Positions 15,137 through 22,470 of a DNA stretch of 22,595 nt are shown piece after piece. The stretch is from an uncultured Desulfobacterales bacterium (GTDB taxonomy: Bacteria > Desulfobacterota > Desulfobacteria > Desulfobacterales > UBA11574). Below the pieces are notes generated by a model, which saw only the letters and a list, made by a program, of their open reading frames with translations, was not told where the DNA came from and made no database searches. The translations under genes and the position numbers were made by a program. Position 1 is the stretch's first letter. Every line of letters starts with the position of its first letter. The DNA lies in NCBI GenBank assembly GCA_937925895.1, contig CALANC010000173.1:1-22595 (forward strand). Direction: 5' to 3'.

Positions 15137-15165
15137 TTTTTAGCAACACTTAACCCTTTTGTCAA
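15137..15165 (-). promoter_or_regulatory. Predicted sigma-70 promoter of the divergent synthase / PurF-like unit
   Basis: TTGACA at 15160-15165 and TAAAAA at 15137-15142 with a 17-base spacer. The stretch TTGACAAAAGGGTTAAG resembles the glnA promoter (TTGACAAAAGAGACAAG). Transcription would start near 15130 and immediately enter the ANTAR-like hairpins. Confidence 0.6.
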
Positions 15166-15197
15166 GTCAGAAAATCACTTGGCACGTTTATCAAATT

Positions 15198-15271
15198 CAA
15201 CGACAGCTCAAAAACACCAAATCGGACTGTTGGACTTCTGGTGTTTCCTAAATTGAGCGATTGTCGAGTTT
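15198..15271. repeat. Long imperfect palindrome
   Basis: Nested arms can pair: CGACA (15201-15205) with TGTCG (15262-15266), GCTCAA (15206-15211) with TTGAGC (15253-15258), and AAACACCA (15212-15219) with TGGTGTTT (15239-15246). Together they form a bulged hairpin of about 70 bases. Part of its right arm, CCTAAATTGAGC plus TCGAG, recurs at about 11636-11661. It may be a dispersed chromosomal palindrome or a small non-autonomous element. Confidence 0.6.
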
Positions 15272-15405
15272 GCCGGAGATGCAAAACATGAGATATGCAG
15301 CCGTAGTCTGCTACTGCAAGTATTTCATAACGCAGCAGATTCGGCAAAATCGGCAAGCCCGCCTGCCATTGCAAGGCACGAGCGGGCAGGCCCGAAGGGT
15401 TTCAA
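15272..15405. repeat. Adjacent palindromic segments, possible REP/MITE-like cluster
   Basis: Two further imperfect hairpins follow the first palindrome: ATGAGATATGCAG (15288-15300) with CTGCAAGTATTTCAT (15314-15328), and GCCTGCC (15361-15367) with GGCAGGC (15385-15391). The segment is richer in GC at its right end than its surroundings. No open frame with a ribosome-binding site was seen. From 15406 to the promoter at 15547 I see nothing definite. Confidence 0.45.
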
Positions 15406-15546
15406 ATGGTGCCCACATTTTTGATTAAATAAAGGCACCGATCAGATAAGAACCATTAGTGATTTTAGCAATATACATCTATAGGCAATTTTAATTTTTT
15501 ATAGAACTGTCACTAATTGAAACGCTCAGTTTAGATGCTTATATGG

Positions 15547-15575
15547 TTGACATGCTTGTGTCGATTTTTTATTGT
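15547..15575 (+). promoter_or_regulatory. Predicted sigma-70 promoter of the M48 protease / J-domain unit
   Basis: TTGACA at 15547-15552, a 17-base spacer, and TATTGT at 15570-15575. The transcript would start near 15582, about 80 bases before the protease start codon. Confidence 0.5.
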
Positions 15576-15664
15576 TATTTTTTAAAACTTCCTGCTGCCG
15601 TGCTTGAAGCGGGACGGGGAATGTCCTCGCTGTTGGCGGTTCAGAGGCTACAAGGAAAGGTTAC

Positions 15665-17008
15665 ATGAAAGGCATACCATTACAAATCATTAAACCATAT
15701 GCGATTTCCCGCAGGGAATTTTTGTGGCTTACATCAATGTCCGCAGCAGGTCTTATTGCCGGATGCGCGGCAAATCCGGTAACCGGAAAATCACAATTGA
15801 TGCTCATCTCGGAAGACCAAGAAATTAACATTGACAAACAACATTCACCTCATCAATTGTCATCGGACTACGGTTCCTTGCAGGACAGAGCACTCAATAA
15901 TTATATCAATGAAACAGGCAACAAAATGGCTGCTCTGACACATCGTCCTCATATGCCGTATTCGTTTCGAGGCGTGAACGCAACCTACATAAATGCCTAT
16001 GCCTTCCCCGGAGGTACTATCGCAGCAACCCGGGGAATTCTGCTCGCCCTTGAAAACGAAGCCCAGCTTGCTGCGCTCTTGGGCCATGAATTGGGTCATG
16101 TCAACGCACGCCATACCGCCGAACAGATGTCCAAAAGTACGCTAACAAATACCTTTATCGGAGGAGTCGCGGTATTGGCAGGAACACAAAGCCAAGCTCT
16201 TGGAAATCTGGCATCAAAATTGGGCATGGTCGGTGCAGGCGCTCTCCTGGCATCTTACAGCAGAGGCAATGAACGTGAAGCCGACGCCCTTGGGCTGAAG
16301 TATATGGTCCAATCCGGTTATAACGCACACGGGTTTGTGGGACTTATGGATATGCTGAGAAGAATGTCCAAATACGAACCCGGAGCTATTGAATTGATGT
16401 TCGCAACCCACCCCATGAGTGATGAGCGCTACCAAACCGCCGTGAAGGAAGTGAATGAACAATACCGGTCTTCGCAAAGCCTGCCGCTTTTCCGGGATCG
16501 TTACATGGACCATACGGGAAAAATCCGGGCAATAAAAAATGCCATTGCAGAGATCCAAAAAGGTGAGAGTTACATGGCCAGAGGCACATATGACCAAGCA
16601 GAAATTCATTTGCAAAACGCCTTGAATCAAGCACCCCGTGATTATGCCGGATTGGTCATGATGGCTAAATGTAAGCTGGCTCAGGAAGATTATGACAGCG
16701 CGAAACGGCATGCCGAAAAGGCCCAAGAAGTGTACCCAAATGAGGCACAAGCGTATCATATTTCCGGATTCGTGAAAATTCATGAAAAGCGCTTCGATTC
16801 TGCTTTTCAGGATTTTGTTAATTACGAAAAATTGCTGCCCGGCAATCCAAACACCATATTTTTCAAAGGGTTGTCTTTAGAAGGTATGCAGCAAATCAGG
16901 GAATCAGCAGGCCAATACTATCGATACCTTAAAATCGTCAATCAGGGCCAAAAGGCAAATTATGCCTATAACCGTCTAGTGAAGTGGGGATATATAAAAC
17001 AGCAATAA
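15665..17008 (+). CDS. M48-family zinc metalloprotease, predicted Tat-exported lipoprotein with C-terminal TPR repeats
   Basis: Likely an envelope quality-control protease of the BepA/LoiP type. Residues 15-20 (SRREFL) form a twin-arginine motif, followed by a hydrophobic stretch ending in the lipobox LIAGC with Cys34, so a Tat-exported, lipidated protein is predicted. The family phrase NPVTGKSQLMLISEDQE follows. The zinc site is HELGH at 141-145 with the third ligand in the ExxxD motif starting at E203 (EREAD). Residues about 295-435 contain tetratricopeptide-like repeats (ARGTYDQAEIHLQNALNQAP, AQEDYDSAKRHAEKAQEVYP), which would hold substrates or partners. AAGGAAAGG lies just before the ATG. 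The 447-aa length suits M48-TPR proteins. It is followed after 12 bases by a J-domain gene, probably co-transcribed. Confidence 0.92.
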   Translation: MKGIPLQIIKPYAISRREFLWLTSMSAAGLIAGCAANPVTGKSQLMLISEDQEINIDKQHSPHQLSSDYGSLQDRALNNYINETGNKMAALTHRPHMPYSFRGVNATYINAYAFPGGTIAATRGILLALENEAQLAALLGHELGHVNARHTAEQMSKSTLTNTFIGGVAVLAGTQSQALGNLASKLGMVGAGALLASYSRGNEREADALGLKYMVQSGYNAHGFVGLMDMLRRMSKYEPGAIELMFATHPMSDERYQTAVKEVNEQYRSSQSLPLFRDRYMDHTGKIRAIKNAIAEIQKGESYMARGTYDQAEIHLQNALNQAPRDYAGLVMMAKCKLAQEDYDSAKRHAEKAQEVYPNEAQAYHISGFVKIHEKRFDSAFQDFVNYEKLLPGNPNTIFFKGLSLEGMQQIRESAGQYYRYLKIVNQGQKANYAYNRLVKWGYIKQQ

Positions 17009-17020
17009 CCCGGATATCTC

Positions 17021-17752
17021 ATGAGAAGTTCAAGACAAAAAAATATAACTGGGCCAAATTATTACAGTGAACATCGATGCCTGTCCTGTGGCACATCAGA
17101 AAACCTCGGACGCCGCAGGTATTGTTCCATCGAATGCCGACAAAAATTACGGTATGCGCTTAATGTAAGAACAGGTTTACTAAAAGCATTAAACACCCGA
17201 TATGCCACTTTTTCTTTTACTGATCGGGTAATTATCATGGATGTTCTTCCTTTCGGTTCCAAGGAAATTTTCAGCTTTATTTATTCACGTTCCCTCGACA
17301 AAAAACCTGCTGAGGATTATTGCAGGATGTCTGATATGCTGGGAAATGAATGGTGGGCTGAAAAAAAAAGAACCAATAGACATTACCTCGCCTCAGGACA
17401 TTTGTTGAAAAAGGCCAAACGTCACAATTCATTGATCGACCATGTGATACCCATAGAGACGGAAATTCCTGCCATAAAAAATTCAGCGCTAACATATCTT
17501 AAGTTGGGCAAAGCCGAGTTAAACTCTCCTGATTTAGAGAAGATCGTCAAAAGTGCCTACCGTCTTCAGGCTAAGAAACATCATCCCGACCTTGGAGGTG
17601 ACACGGCCATGTTTAGAAAAGTTCACCAGGCCTATCTTAAGCTTATTGATTGGTCCGAAAATCCTTCCTATATGAAACGTCGCGGATTTCCGGATAAATG
17701 GTTTTACGATGGAAATAAAAACGGTTGGGTGCAACCAACACCGCGTCGATAA
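17021..17752 (+). CDS. J-domain protein with N-terminal zinc ribbon
   Basis: A 243-aa cytoplasmic protein, probably a specialised DnaK co-chaperone. The N-terminus has C20-x2-C23 and C35-x3-C39 (RYCSIECR), resembling a treble-clef zinc-binding unit. The C-terminal part has a J-domain-like helix pair with the HPD tripeptide at 188-190: LEKIVKSAYRLQAKKHHPDL followed by GGD and FRKVHQAYLKL. The middle (about 60-160) matches nothing I recognise. The domain order, with the J-domain near the C-terminus, differs from DnaJ. It starts 12 bases after the M48 protease with only a weak ribosome-binding site, suggesting translational dependence on the upstream gene. No terminator is obvious downstream. 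Confidence 0.8.
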   Translation: MRSSRQKNITGPNYYSEHRCLSCGTSENLGRRRYCSIECRQKLRYALNVRTGLLKALNTRYATFSFTDRVIIMDVLPFGSKEIFSFIYSRSLDKKPAEDYCRMSDMLGNEWWAEKKRTNRHYLASGHLLKKAKRHNSLIDHVIPIETEIPAIKNSALTYLKLGKAELNSPDLEKIVKSAYRLQAKKHHPDLGGDTAMFRKVHQAYLKLIDWSENPSYMKRRGFPDKWFYDGNKNGWVQPTPRR

Positions 17753-17766
17753 AATTCTCCGCCTTC

Positions 17767-17937
17767 TCAATTGATTAAACCGTCAGGGCTATCGAGGTTA
17801 TTTAAAAAATCTCTGAACCAGGGCGGATTAAAAATCAGTACGTAAATCAGAAAGATTGCCGTCAAGGGCAGGAAAAATATGACCAGATCTATGGACAGAA
17901 TGCCGAGAGATATGAGTATGCGTTTGGTCATGCTCAT
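17767..17937 (-). CDS. Small membrane protein, 56 aa
   Basis: A short frame beginning MSMTKRILISLGILSIDL and ending in a polar tail (DSPDGLIN). Residues 7-36 are almost wholly hydrophobic, enough for one long or two short membrane segments, with Lys5 and Arg6 at the front as expected for an inside-positive N-terminus. AGGAG lies seven bases before the ATG, a strong ribosome-binding site. Met3 is an alternative start. It lies downstream of the oxidoreductase on the same strand, behind a terminator-like hairpin, so it may be expressed by read-through or independently. Its tail runs to within 15 bases of the convergent J-domain gene. No family is recognised. Confidence 0.65.
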   Translation of the reverse strand: MSMTKRILISLGILSIDLVIFFLPLTAIFLIYVLIFNPPWFRDFLNNLDSPDGLIN

Positions 17938-17966
17938 GGTTTTCTCCTGATTATAGAAATGAACAA

Positions 17967-17982
17967 GGGGGCCGAAGCCCCC
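17967..17982 (-). terminator. GC-rich UUCG hairpin after the oxidoreductase gene
   Basis: On the minus strand GGGGGC and GCCCCC pair around a UUCG tetraloop, about 55 bases after the stop of the 1291-aa gene. The following bases, UUGUUCAUUUCU, are only partly U-rich, so it may be a leaky terminator or a processing/stability hairpin before the 56-aa gene. Confidence 0.6.
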
Positions 17983-18037
17983 AAATTATGTTCACCCTGG
18001 TTTTGGGTTGTCACCTGAATTTTACCTGATTTAGGTG

Positions 18038-21000
18038 TTAATCTCCGTATTGCTCCTTGATAAGACGTTCGACCTCTTCTTCCGTCGGAGTTGAATCACG
18101 GTAGCCGGCCAGATACTGGTTCCGGAGCCACCTGAAAAGAGATACTGTCTCGTTCACGTGAATCAGTTCCGGGATTTCACCCTCTTCTTGAGATACGATA
18201 TGTTCTTTAAACTGACCCAGGATGCTGGCTGCATCATAGAAAGTGGCCGGATCTCGCTTGATGCCCTTTTTAAATGATTTTCCTTTGGTTGGGAATACTT
18301 TTTCCGGATCCGGATTGGCTGAAATATCCAATTTCTGGAAGGGTCGTCGAATCTGGATCTGCCAGTTTCTGGCCTCATTCATCATTCTGGAAACCAAGGG
18401 GCCTGCCCAGTCATGGCTCCGATGACCCTGCGAGCAGTAAGAGAAAAATTCCACTACAGACGGACCGCAGTAAGCGATGGCCTCCTTTAGTATTCTGATT
18501 GCATAAAAGGGGTTGTCGACGGTAAGTTTGGCCGAATAGACGTGGGAAATCGCCGTGGCCTGAGCAACGATGCGTCGGTGAAGGGTCGTTTTGCCGGCAT
18601 GTTTGACCCCTATGGGTGAAGTACTCCGATCGCACCCGAAACGGGTGGCCCCTGACTTCTGGGCACCGGTGTTCATGTAACCCTCGTTGTTGTAGATAAC
18701 CCAGGTGATATCAAAGTTTTCGCCCAGAGCGTAATTGAATGGGCCGTTGCCGATGTCGTAGATAGCACCGTCGCCGGCAAAGACAATGATCTTGCTCAAC
18801 ACATCGTGGAAACCGTTAGCATACGCCTGGTCCAGGGCGAATTTGGATCCCAGGGCTGCAGCCGAGGCCGTACCGAAACCGTAATGGCCCGACTGATAAA
18901 TCCGTGTGTTGAAGGGATTGACCAGCTCCGACACCTGATTGCATCCGGTGGAATTGATGTTGTAGATCGTGAACCCACGGTCGATCATGTGCTCAATTGC
19001 CATCTTGTTTTTATCCGAGAGGGTCTTGATTCCCTGATAGAAGGTTGCAATCCCTTTGGGGCTGTTGCGCAGACTTTCCAGGGCGAAAAAAGTGAGAAGA
19101 TTAATGGTCCCCTCTCCGCAGCCTGGACAAAGGGTGTGTTTGCCCGGATACATTTTGGAAAAGACAAACAGCACCTGGTGGTTGAGCGGCATCCGGTCTA
19201 CATACTGAGCTGCATCATATGTGTTATCAAAATCCTGGTACTGTTCGGGAATAAAGTCGTCAGGATTTGCCTGCGTTTTGTCGACCATTCTAAAGGCATC
19301 CACCGGACAGACCTTATCACAAATTCCACAGCCTTTACATCGATCGAAAATAGCGTTGATGTTCATTGCGAACCGCTCCCATGGGATTCCTTTGGGCGGT
19401 TTTTTAAATACCTTGAAATACGCCCCGGCTCCGTCAGGAATGGGTTTGTCCGTAACGGTTGAATGAAGGGCTGAATCCGGACAGGAAGCGGCACACATGC
19501 CGCAGGCGATGCATTTGGTTGCATCCCAAACCGGAAGCTGGGTTCCCATAAACCCCATATCCTTATATTTGCTGGTCCCGGCCGGCACTACAGAGATAAA
19601 CCGATCCCAGGGGACAGCCTTCCCCTCCATAATCGGTTTGATCATATCGCGATGGAAGGTTTCCTGAAAATTCTCTATCATATGAACCGGTTTGATGGTT
19701 CCCAGCTCATCCTTTTCAGTCAGTGTAACCGGAAGTCCTGCAGTTCCCGGCTCTTGGCCGAAATCTTCGGGTTTGGCCGTCTCCGCCCTTTTGCCGTCCG
19801 ATATTCCGATAAATGCAGCCTGCTCCTGCTTCGATCTGGAATCAACCAGCAGGGCGCCTTCTCTTAACAGGGCCAGGTTGGAGTCGATAATCGCAACCCC
19901 TTTCCTACCCCCAAGTTTTTCTTCGAGGGTGCTTTTGAACCTTATTTCAAAGGCGTCTGGAGTAAATATGCCTGTCTCTTTATTAATAAGACCCAGCATC
20001 ATGGCACCGGGGAGGTTTCGCTTTAGATGGGTCAGGGCTGCCTGAGTGGCGTTAACCGCAATCAGCTTGATGTCCCTGTCGGCAATCATTTGTCTAATTT
20101 CCGACGGAAACGACGCCTTTATTTCATCTTCGCTTCTTGGGCTGTTGACAACAAGCAACCCATTTGCATTCAATCCTCCTACATATTCCTGCAAGATATC
20201 TCCGGATAGAAATTTATCATTGAAAAAGGCAAGAATATCATGTTCGCTAAGTTCAGAGGCGTTGCGAATCGGGTTGGAGCTGATACGAAGATTCATAAAG
20301 ACCGGTGCACCCTTTCTGGCCGCACCATAACGGGCACCGGACTGAACATATTTCTGGCCGTTGCCGCCACCTTCGGCATAGATCACTGCTGCCGTCTCCA
20401 ATGCAGTTTTAACACCTTCCGCACCAATACCGATAAATGTCATCCCCAACTCGCGGTCTTTAAATCCTGGTAGCTCTTTTGGCTTCAGGGTATATGGCCC
20501 TTGGATCCCCGAGTAAAAATCCCGGATGAAACCGTCTCTCCCGCCGTCTAAACACGCCCGCATGTTTTCTATGACCGCTGCCGCATCGTATTTGTTGAAA
20601 TCTTTGCTACCCAAGCCGTATACCCCATGTAAAAGGGTCGGCATATCGTCGCGAGCGTATGTTTTGTGCTCATCCTTTCCTTCGCGATAGGCTCTTTGAG
20701 ACAGCTGTAGCGCCACTTGCAGGTCGGCCAGCAAGAGTTGGTTATGGATCATTCCAGTCCGCTCCATTACCGTAATGACTTTGGCGTTGCGAACACCGTA
20801 GGCAATCTCTTCGTAACAGGGCGGATTGAACAGCACCGGGCGCACGACTCCCACTTTTAAGCCTTCCACATTTCGGTAGTAATCTACGACATCCTTGAGA
20901 ACCCCGGCTGCCGATCCCAGGACGACGATCACCATCTCAGCATCTTCAGTCCGGTAGCACTCCACTACTTTGTGGTTGGTACCCAAGATTGTATTCATCA

Positions 21001-21913
21001 CGTTCATCGAGGCGATTACGCCTCGTTTGACAAAGCGGTAGGCAAAATCCAGGGCCACCTGTCCTTCCATGGTAAGGTCGGTGTCCGTAAATGTTCCGGT
21101 CAGGTATCGTTGTTCAAAATCGGGCTGATAAAGCCGGTTCGGAGGACCAACGAAATATTTCAAAAACTCGTCTGAAATTAATTCGATGTTTTCCAACGCA
21201 TGGGATTTGATAAATCCATCGCCGATAACCATGAAGGGAAGCATTACCTGCCGCAGCTCGGCGGTTTTGAACGCAACGGGCAGCAAATCGTGAAGTTCCT
21301 GATTGTCTTCAGAGACAAGCTGAGCCCAGCCGGTATTGCGAACGCCATAGAAATCGTTGTGGCCGCAATGAATACTTAAAGAGCCCTTGTTCACCTCCCG
21401 GGCCATGACAGTCATAATCACCGGTAGTCGTTTACCGGCCACTGAAAAAAGGTTTTTGGTTTTCAGTACCAGTCCCTGGGACGAGGTGTTGTCTGCATAC
21501 CGCCCACCCTGGCAAGCCATTGCCTCTACCGCCGCGATGGCCGAAAGTTCGTCACTGGGTTGAAAGTACATGAGTTCAGTGCCGAACAAATTTTTTTGTC
21601 CATATGCTGCAGCTTTGGCGAAGTCCTCAGCAATAGGTGTAGACGGTGTAATGGGATAGCCACAGAGCCCGTCAATCAAGCGGGTAAGAATTGAAAGCGC
21701 TGCATGGTTACCATCCAAAATAGCCTCTTTGCGATGCCGTAAAGCACCCAATTTCTCCTCATCGATTGTGGAGAGGTCAAACTCAAATAGCTTTTTGGCG
21801 TCGAATCGCTGCCAATCATTTCGCCAGTTCAATTGAAGACTTTTCCATTTTCCCCTTTTTCTTTGATAGGGAAGCCCGTTCATAAGAGTCCTTATATTCA
21901 AATTTGGTGTCAT
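18038..21913 (-). CDS. Single-chain 2-oxoacid:ferredoxin oxidoreductase (pyruvate:ferredoxin oxidoreductase-like)
   Basis: Oxidatively decarboxylates a 2-oxoacid to acyl-CoA with ferredoxin reduction, or the reverse. Domains in order: a roughly 60-aa N-terminal extension; the alpha/pyrimidine-binding domain (GYPITPSTP at 85-93, with MAREV at the place of the substrate-binding Arg of PFOR); a transketolase-C-like domain; the gamma domain (GIGAEGVKTALETAA); a 2x[4Fe-4S] domain (CIACGMCAASCP near 800, CKGCGICDKVCP near 858); and the TPP domain with CPGCGEG near 927, GDGAIYDIGNGP near 1045, and YMNTGAQKSGAT. At 1291 aa it is longer than typical NifJ/PFOR (about 1170-1240) and divergent in sequence. 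Pyruvate is the default guess; another 2-oxoacid is possible. AGGGGGA lies eight bases before the ATG. It is alone in its unit, with a promoter at 22240-22266 and a long leader. Confidence 0.88.
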   Translation of the reverse strand: MTPNLNIRTLMNGLPYQRKRGKWKSLQLNWRNDWQRFDAKKLFEFDLSTIDEEKLGALRHRKEAILDGNHAALSILTRLIDGLCGYPITPSTPIAEDFAKAAAYGQKNLFGTELMYFQPSDELSAIAAVEAMACQGGRYADNTSSQGLVLKTKNLFSVAGKRLPVIMTVMAREVNKGSLSIHCGHNDFYGVRNTGWAQLVSEDNQELHDLLPVAFKTAELRQVMLPFMVIGDGFIKSHALENIELISDEFLKYFVGPPNRLYQPDFEQRYLTGTFTDTDLTMEGQVALDFAYRFVKRGVIASMNVMNTILGTNHKVVECYRTEDAEMVIVVLGSAAGVLKDVVDYYRNVEGLKVGVVRPVLFNPPCYEEIAYGVRNAKVITVMERTGMIHNQLLLADLQVALQLSQRAYREGKDEHKTYARDDMPTLLHGVYGLGSKDFNKYDAAAVIENMRACLDGGRDGFIRDFYSGIQGPYTLKPKELPGFKDRELGMTFIGIGAEGVKTALETAAVIYAEGGGNGQKYVQSGARYGAARKGAPVFMNLRISSNPIRNASELSEHDILAFFNDKFLSGDILQEYVGGLNANGLLVVNSPRSEDEIKASFPSEIRQMIADRDIKLIAVNATQAALTHLKRNLPGAMMLGLINKETGIFTPDAFEIRFKSTLEEKLGGRKGVAIIDSNLALLREGALLVDSRSKQEQAAFIGISDGKRAETAKPEDFGQEPGTAGLPVTLTEKDELGTIKPVHMIENFQETFHRDMIKPIMEGKAVPWDRFISVVPAGTSKYKDMGFMGTQLPVWDATKCIACGMCAASCPDSALHSTVTDKPIPDGAGAYFKVFKKPPKGIPWERFAMNINAIFDRCKGCGICDKVCPVDAFRMVDKTQANPDDFIPEQYQDFDNTYDAAQYVDRMPLNHQVLFVFSKMYPGKHTLCPGCGEGTINLLTFFALESLRNSPKGIATFYQGIKTLSDKNKMAIEHMIDRGFTIYNINSTGCNQVSELVNPFNTRIYQSGHYGFGTASAAALGSKFALDQAYANGFHDVLSKIIVFAGDGAIYDIGNGPFNYALGENFDITWVIYNNEGYMNTGAQKSGATRFGCDRSTSPIGVKHAGKTTLHRRIVAQATAISHVYSAKLTVDNPFYAIRILKEAIAYCGPSVVEFFSYCSQGHRSHDWAGPLVSRMMNEARNWQIQIRRPFQKLDISANPDPEKVFPTKGKSFKKGIKRDPATFYDAASILGQFKEHIVSQEEGEIPELIHVNETVSLFRWLRNQYLAGYRDSTPTEEEVERLIKEQYGD

Positions 21914-22099
21914 CGGTCATATCCCCCTGAAGGCATTAAATTGATAAAATCATCATCTCTTAATTTGATTGATTCTTTCGGTTTTTATTATATAAAATAT
22001 TATTTCAAGCTCTAAATGGAGCTAAAAAACCTGAGTTTCGAAATTTGGGAGCAAGACAAGCCAGGATAAGAAGAACGGATTTAAAGCTGGATCTATTCA

Positions 22100-22219
22100 G
22101 TGTCTTCCGAGCTAAAACACTTCCTTAATTTGGAAGATGCGGCCGCAAAAGAAGGGTAGGATTCCTTTCAGGCCAAGCATGAGGGCCTTTCTTGTGGGAA
22201 GGCCCAACGTAATCGCTGG
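22100..22219 (-). promoter_or_regulatory. Structured leader of the oxidoreductase gene, class unknown
   Basis: The predicted transcript start near 22233 leaves about 320 bases before the start codon. On the minus strand several helices are visible: CCAGCG/CGUUGG (22204-22219), GGGCCUU/AAGGCCC (22183-22205), a competing AGGCC/GGCCU (22170-22188), CUUCC/GGAAG (22120-22136), and GUGUUUU/AAGACAC (22100-22120). The competing GGCC pairings are suggestive of a switch. I cannot match it to a known riboswitch, and no hexaloop pair of ANTAR type was found. It could also be an independent small RNA. Confidence 0.45.
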
Positions 22220-22239
22220 TCTAGCTAACAAATTTTATT

Positions 22240-22266
22240 ATTATAGTAAAATGAGCTGGGTGTCAA
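22240..22266 (-). promoter_or_regulatory. Predicted sigma-70 promoter of the oxidoreductase gene
   Basis: Perfect TTGACA (22261-22266) and perfect TATAAT (22240-22245) hexamers reading minus, but with a 15-base spacer, shorter than the usual 17. The short spacer could mean activator dependence or use of an overlapping AT-rich -10. Confidence 0.55.
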
Positions 22267-22366
22267 TATACAACCCGACTAAGTGGAAACAATTGTAACA
22301 TAAACTTAAATTCTATCTGTTTTTGGTATCAACCAGGTTCAGTGAAATTAAAGAGACCTTTGAAAG

Positions 22367-22372
22367 TTGACA
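22367..22372 (+). promoter_or_regulatory. Possible -35 element for the gene starting at 22471
   Basis: A perfect TTGACA about 100 bases before the partial gene. Several AT-rich hexamers follow at 15-19 bases (TAATTT, TTTATA) and I cannot choose a -10. The rest of the 22267-22470 gap holds nothing else definite. Confidence 0.35.
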
Positions 22373-22470
22373 ATAAAAGCTTTATTCTAATTTTATAGCA
22401 TATAGCATGTTTATTTTGTCTAATGTTAACCAAGGCGTGTATCAAGCTTCGAAAACCCGGGGAGGTTTAT

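Noticed and set aside
16214..16783. 189-codon minus-strand frame inside the M48 protease
   Set aside because: It lies wholly opposite a clear protease/TPR coding region and resembles no family.
18806..19462. 218-codon plus-strand frame inside the oxidoreductase
   Set aside because: It is the complement of the conserved TPP and ferredoxin domains, with no ribosome-binding site seen.
22100..22260. Molybdenum cofactor, tetrahydrofolate or fluoride riboswitch in the oxidoreductase leader
   Set aside because: I could not match the conserved core bases of these classes on either strand; left as unassigned structure.
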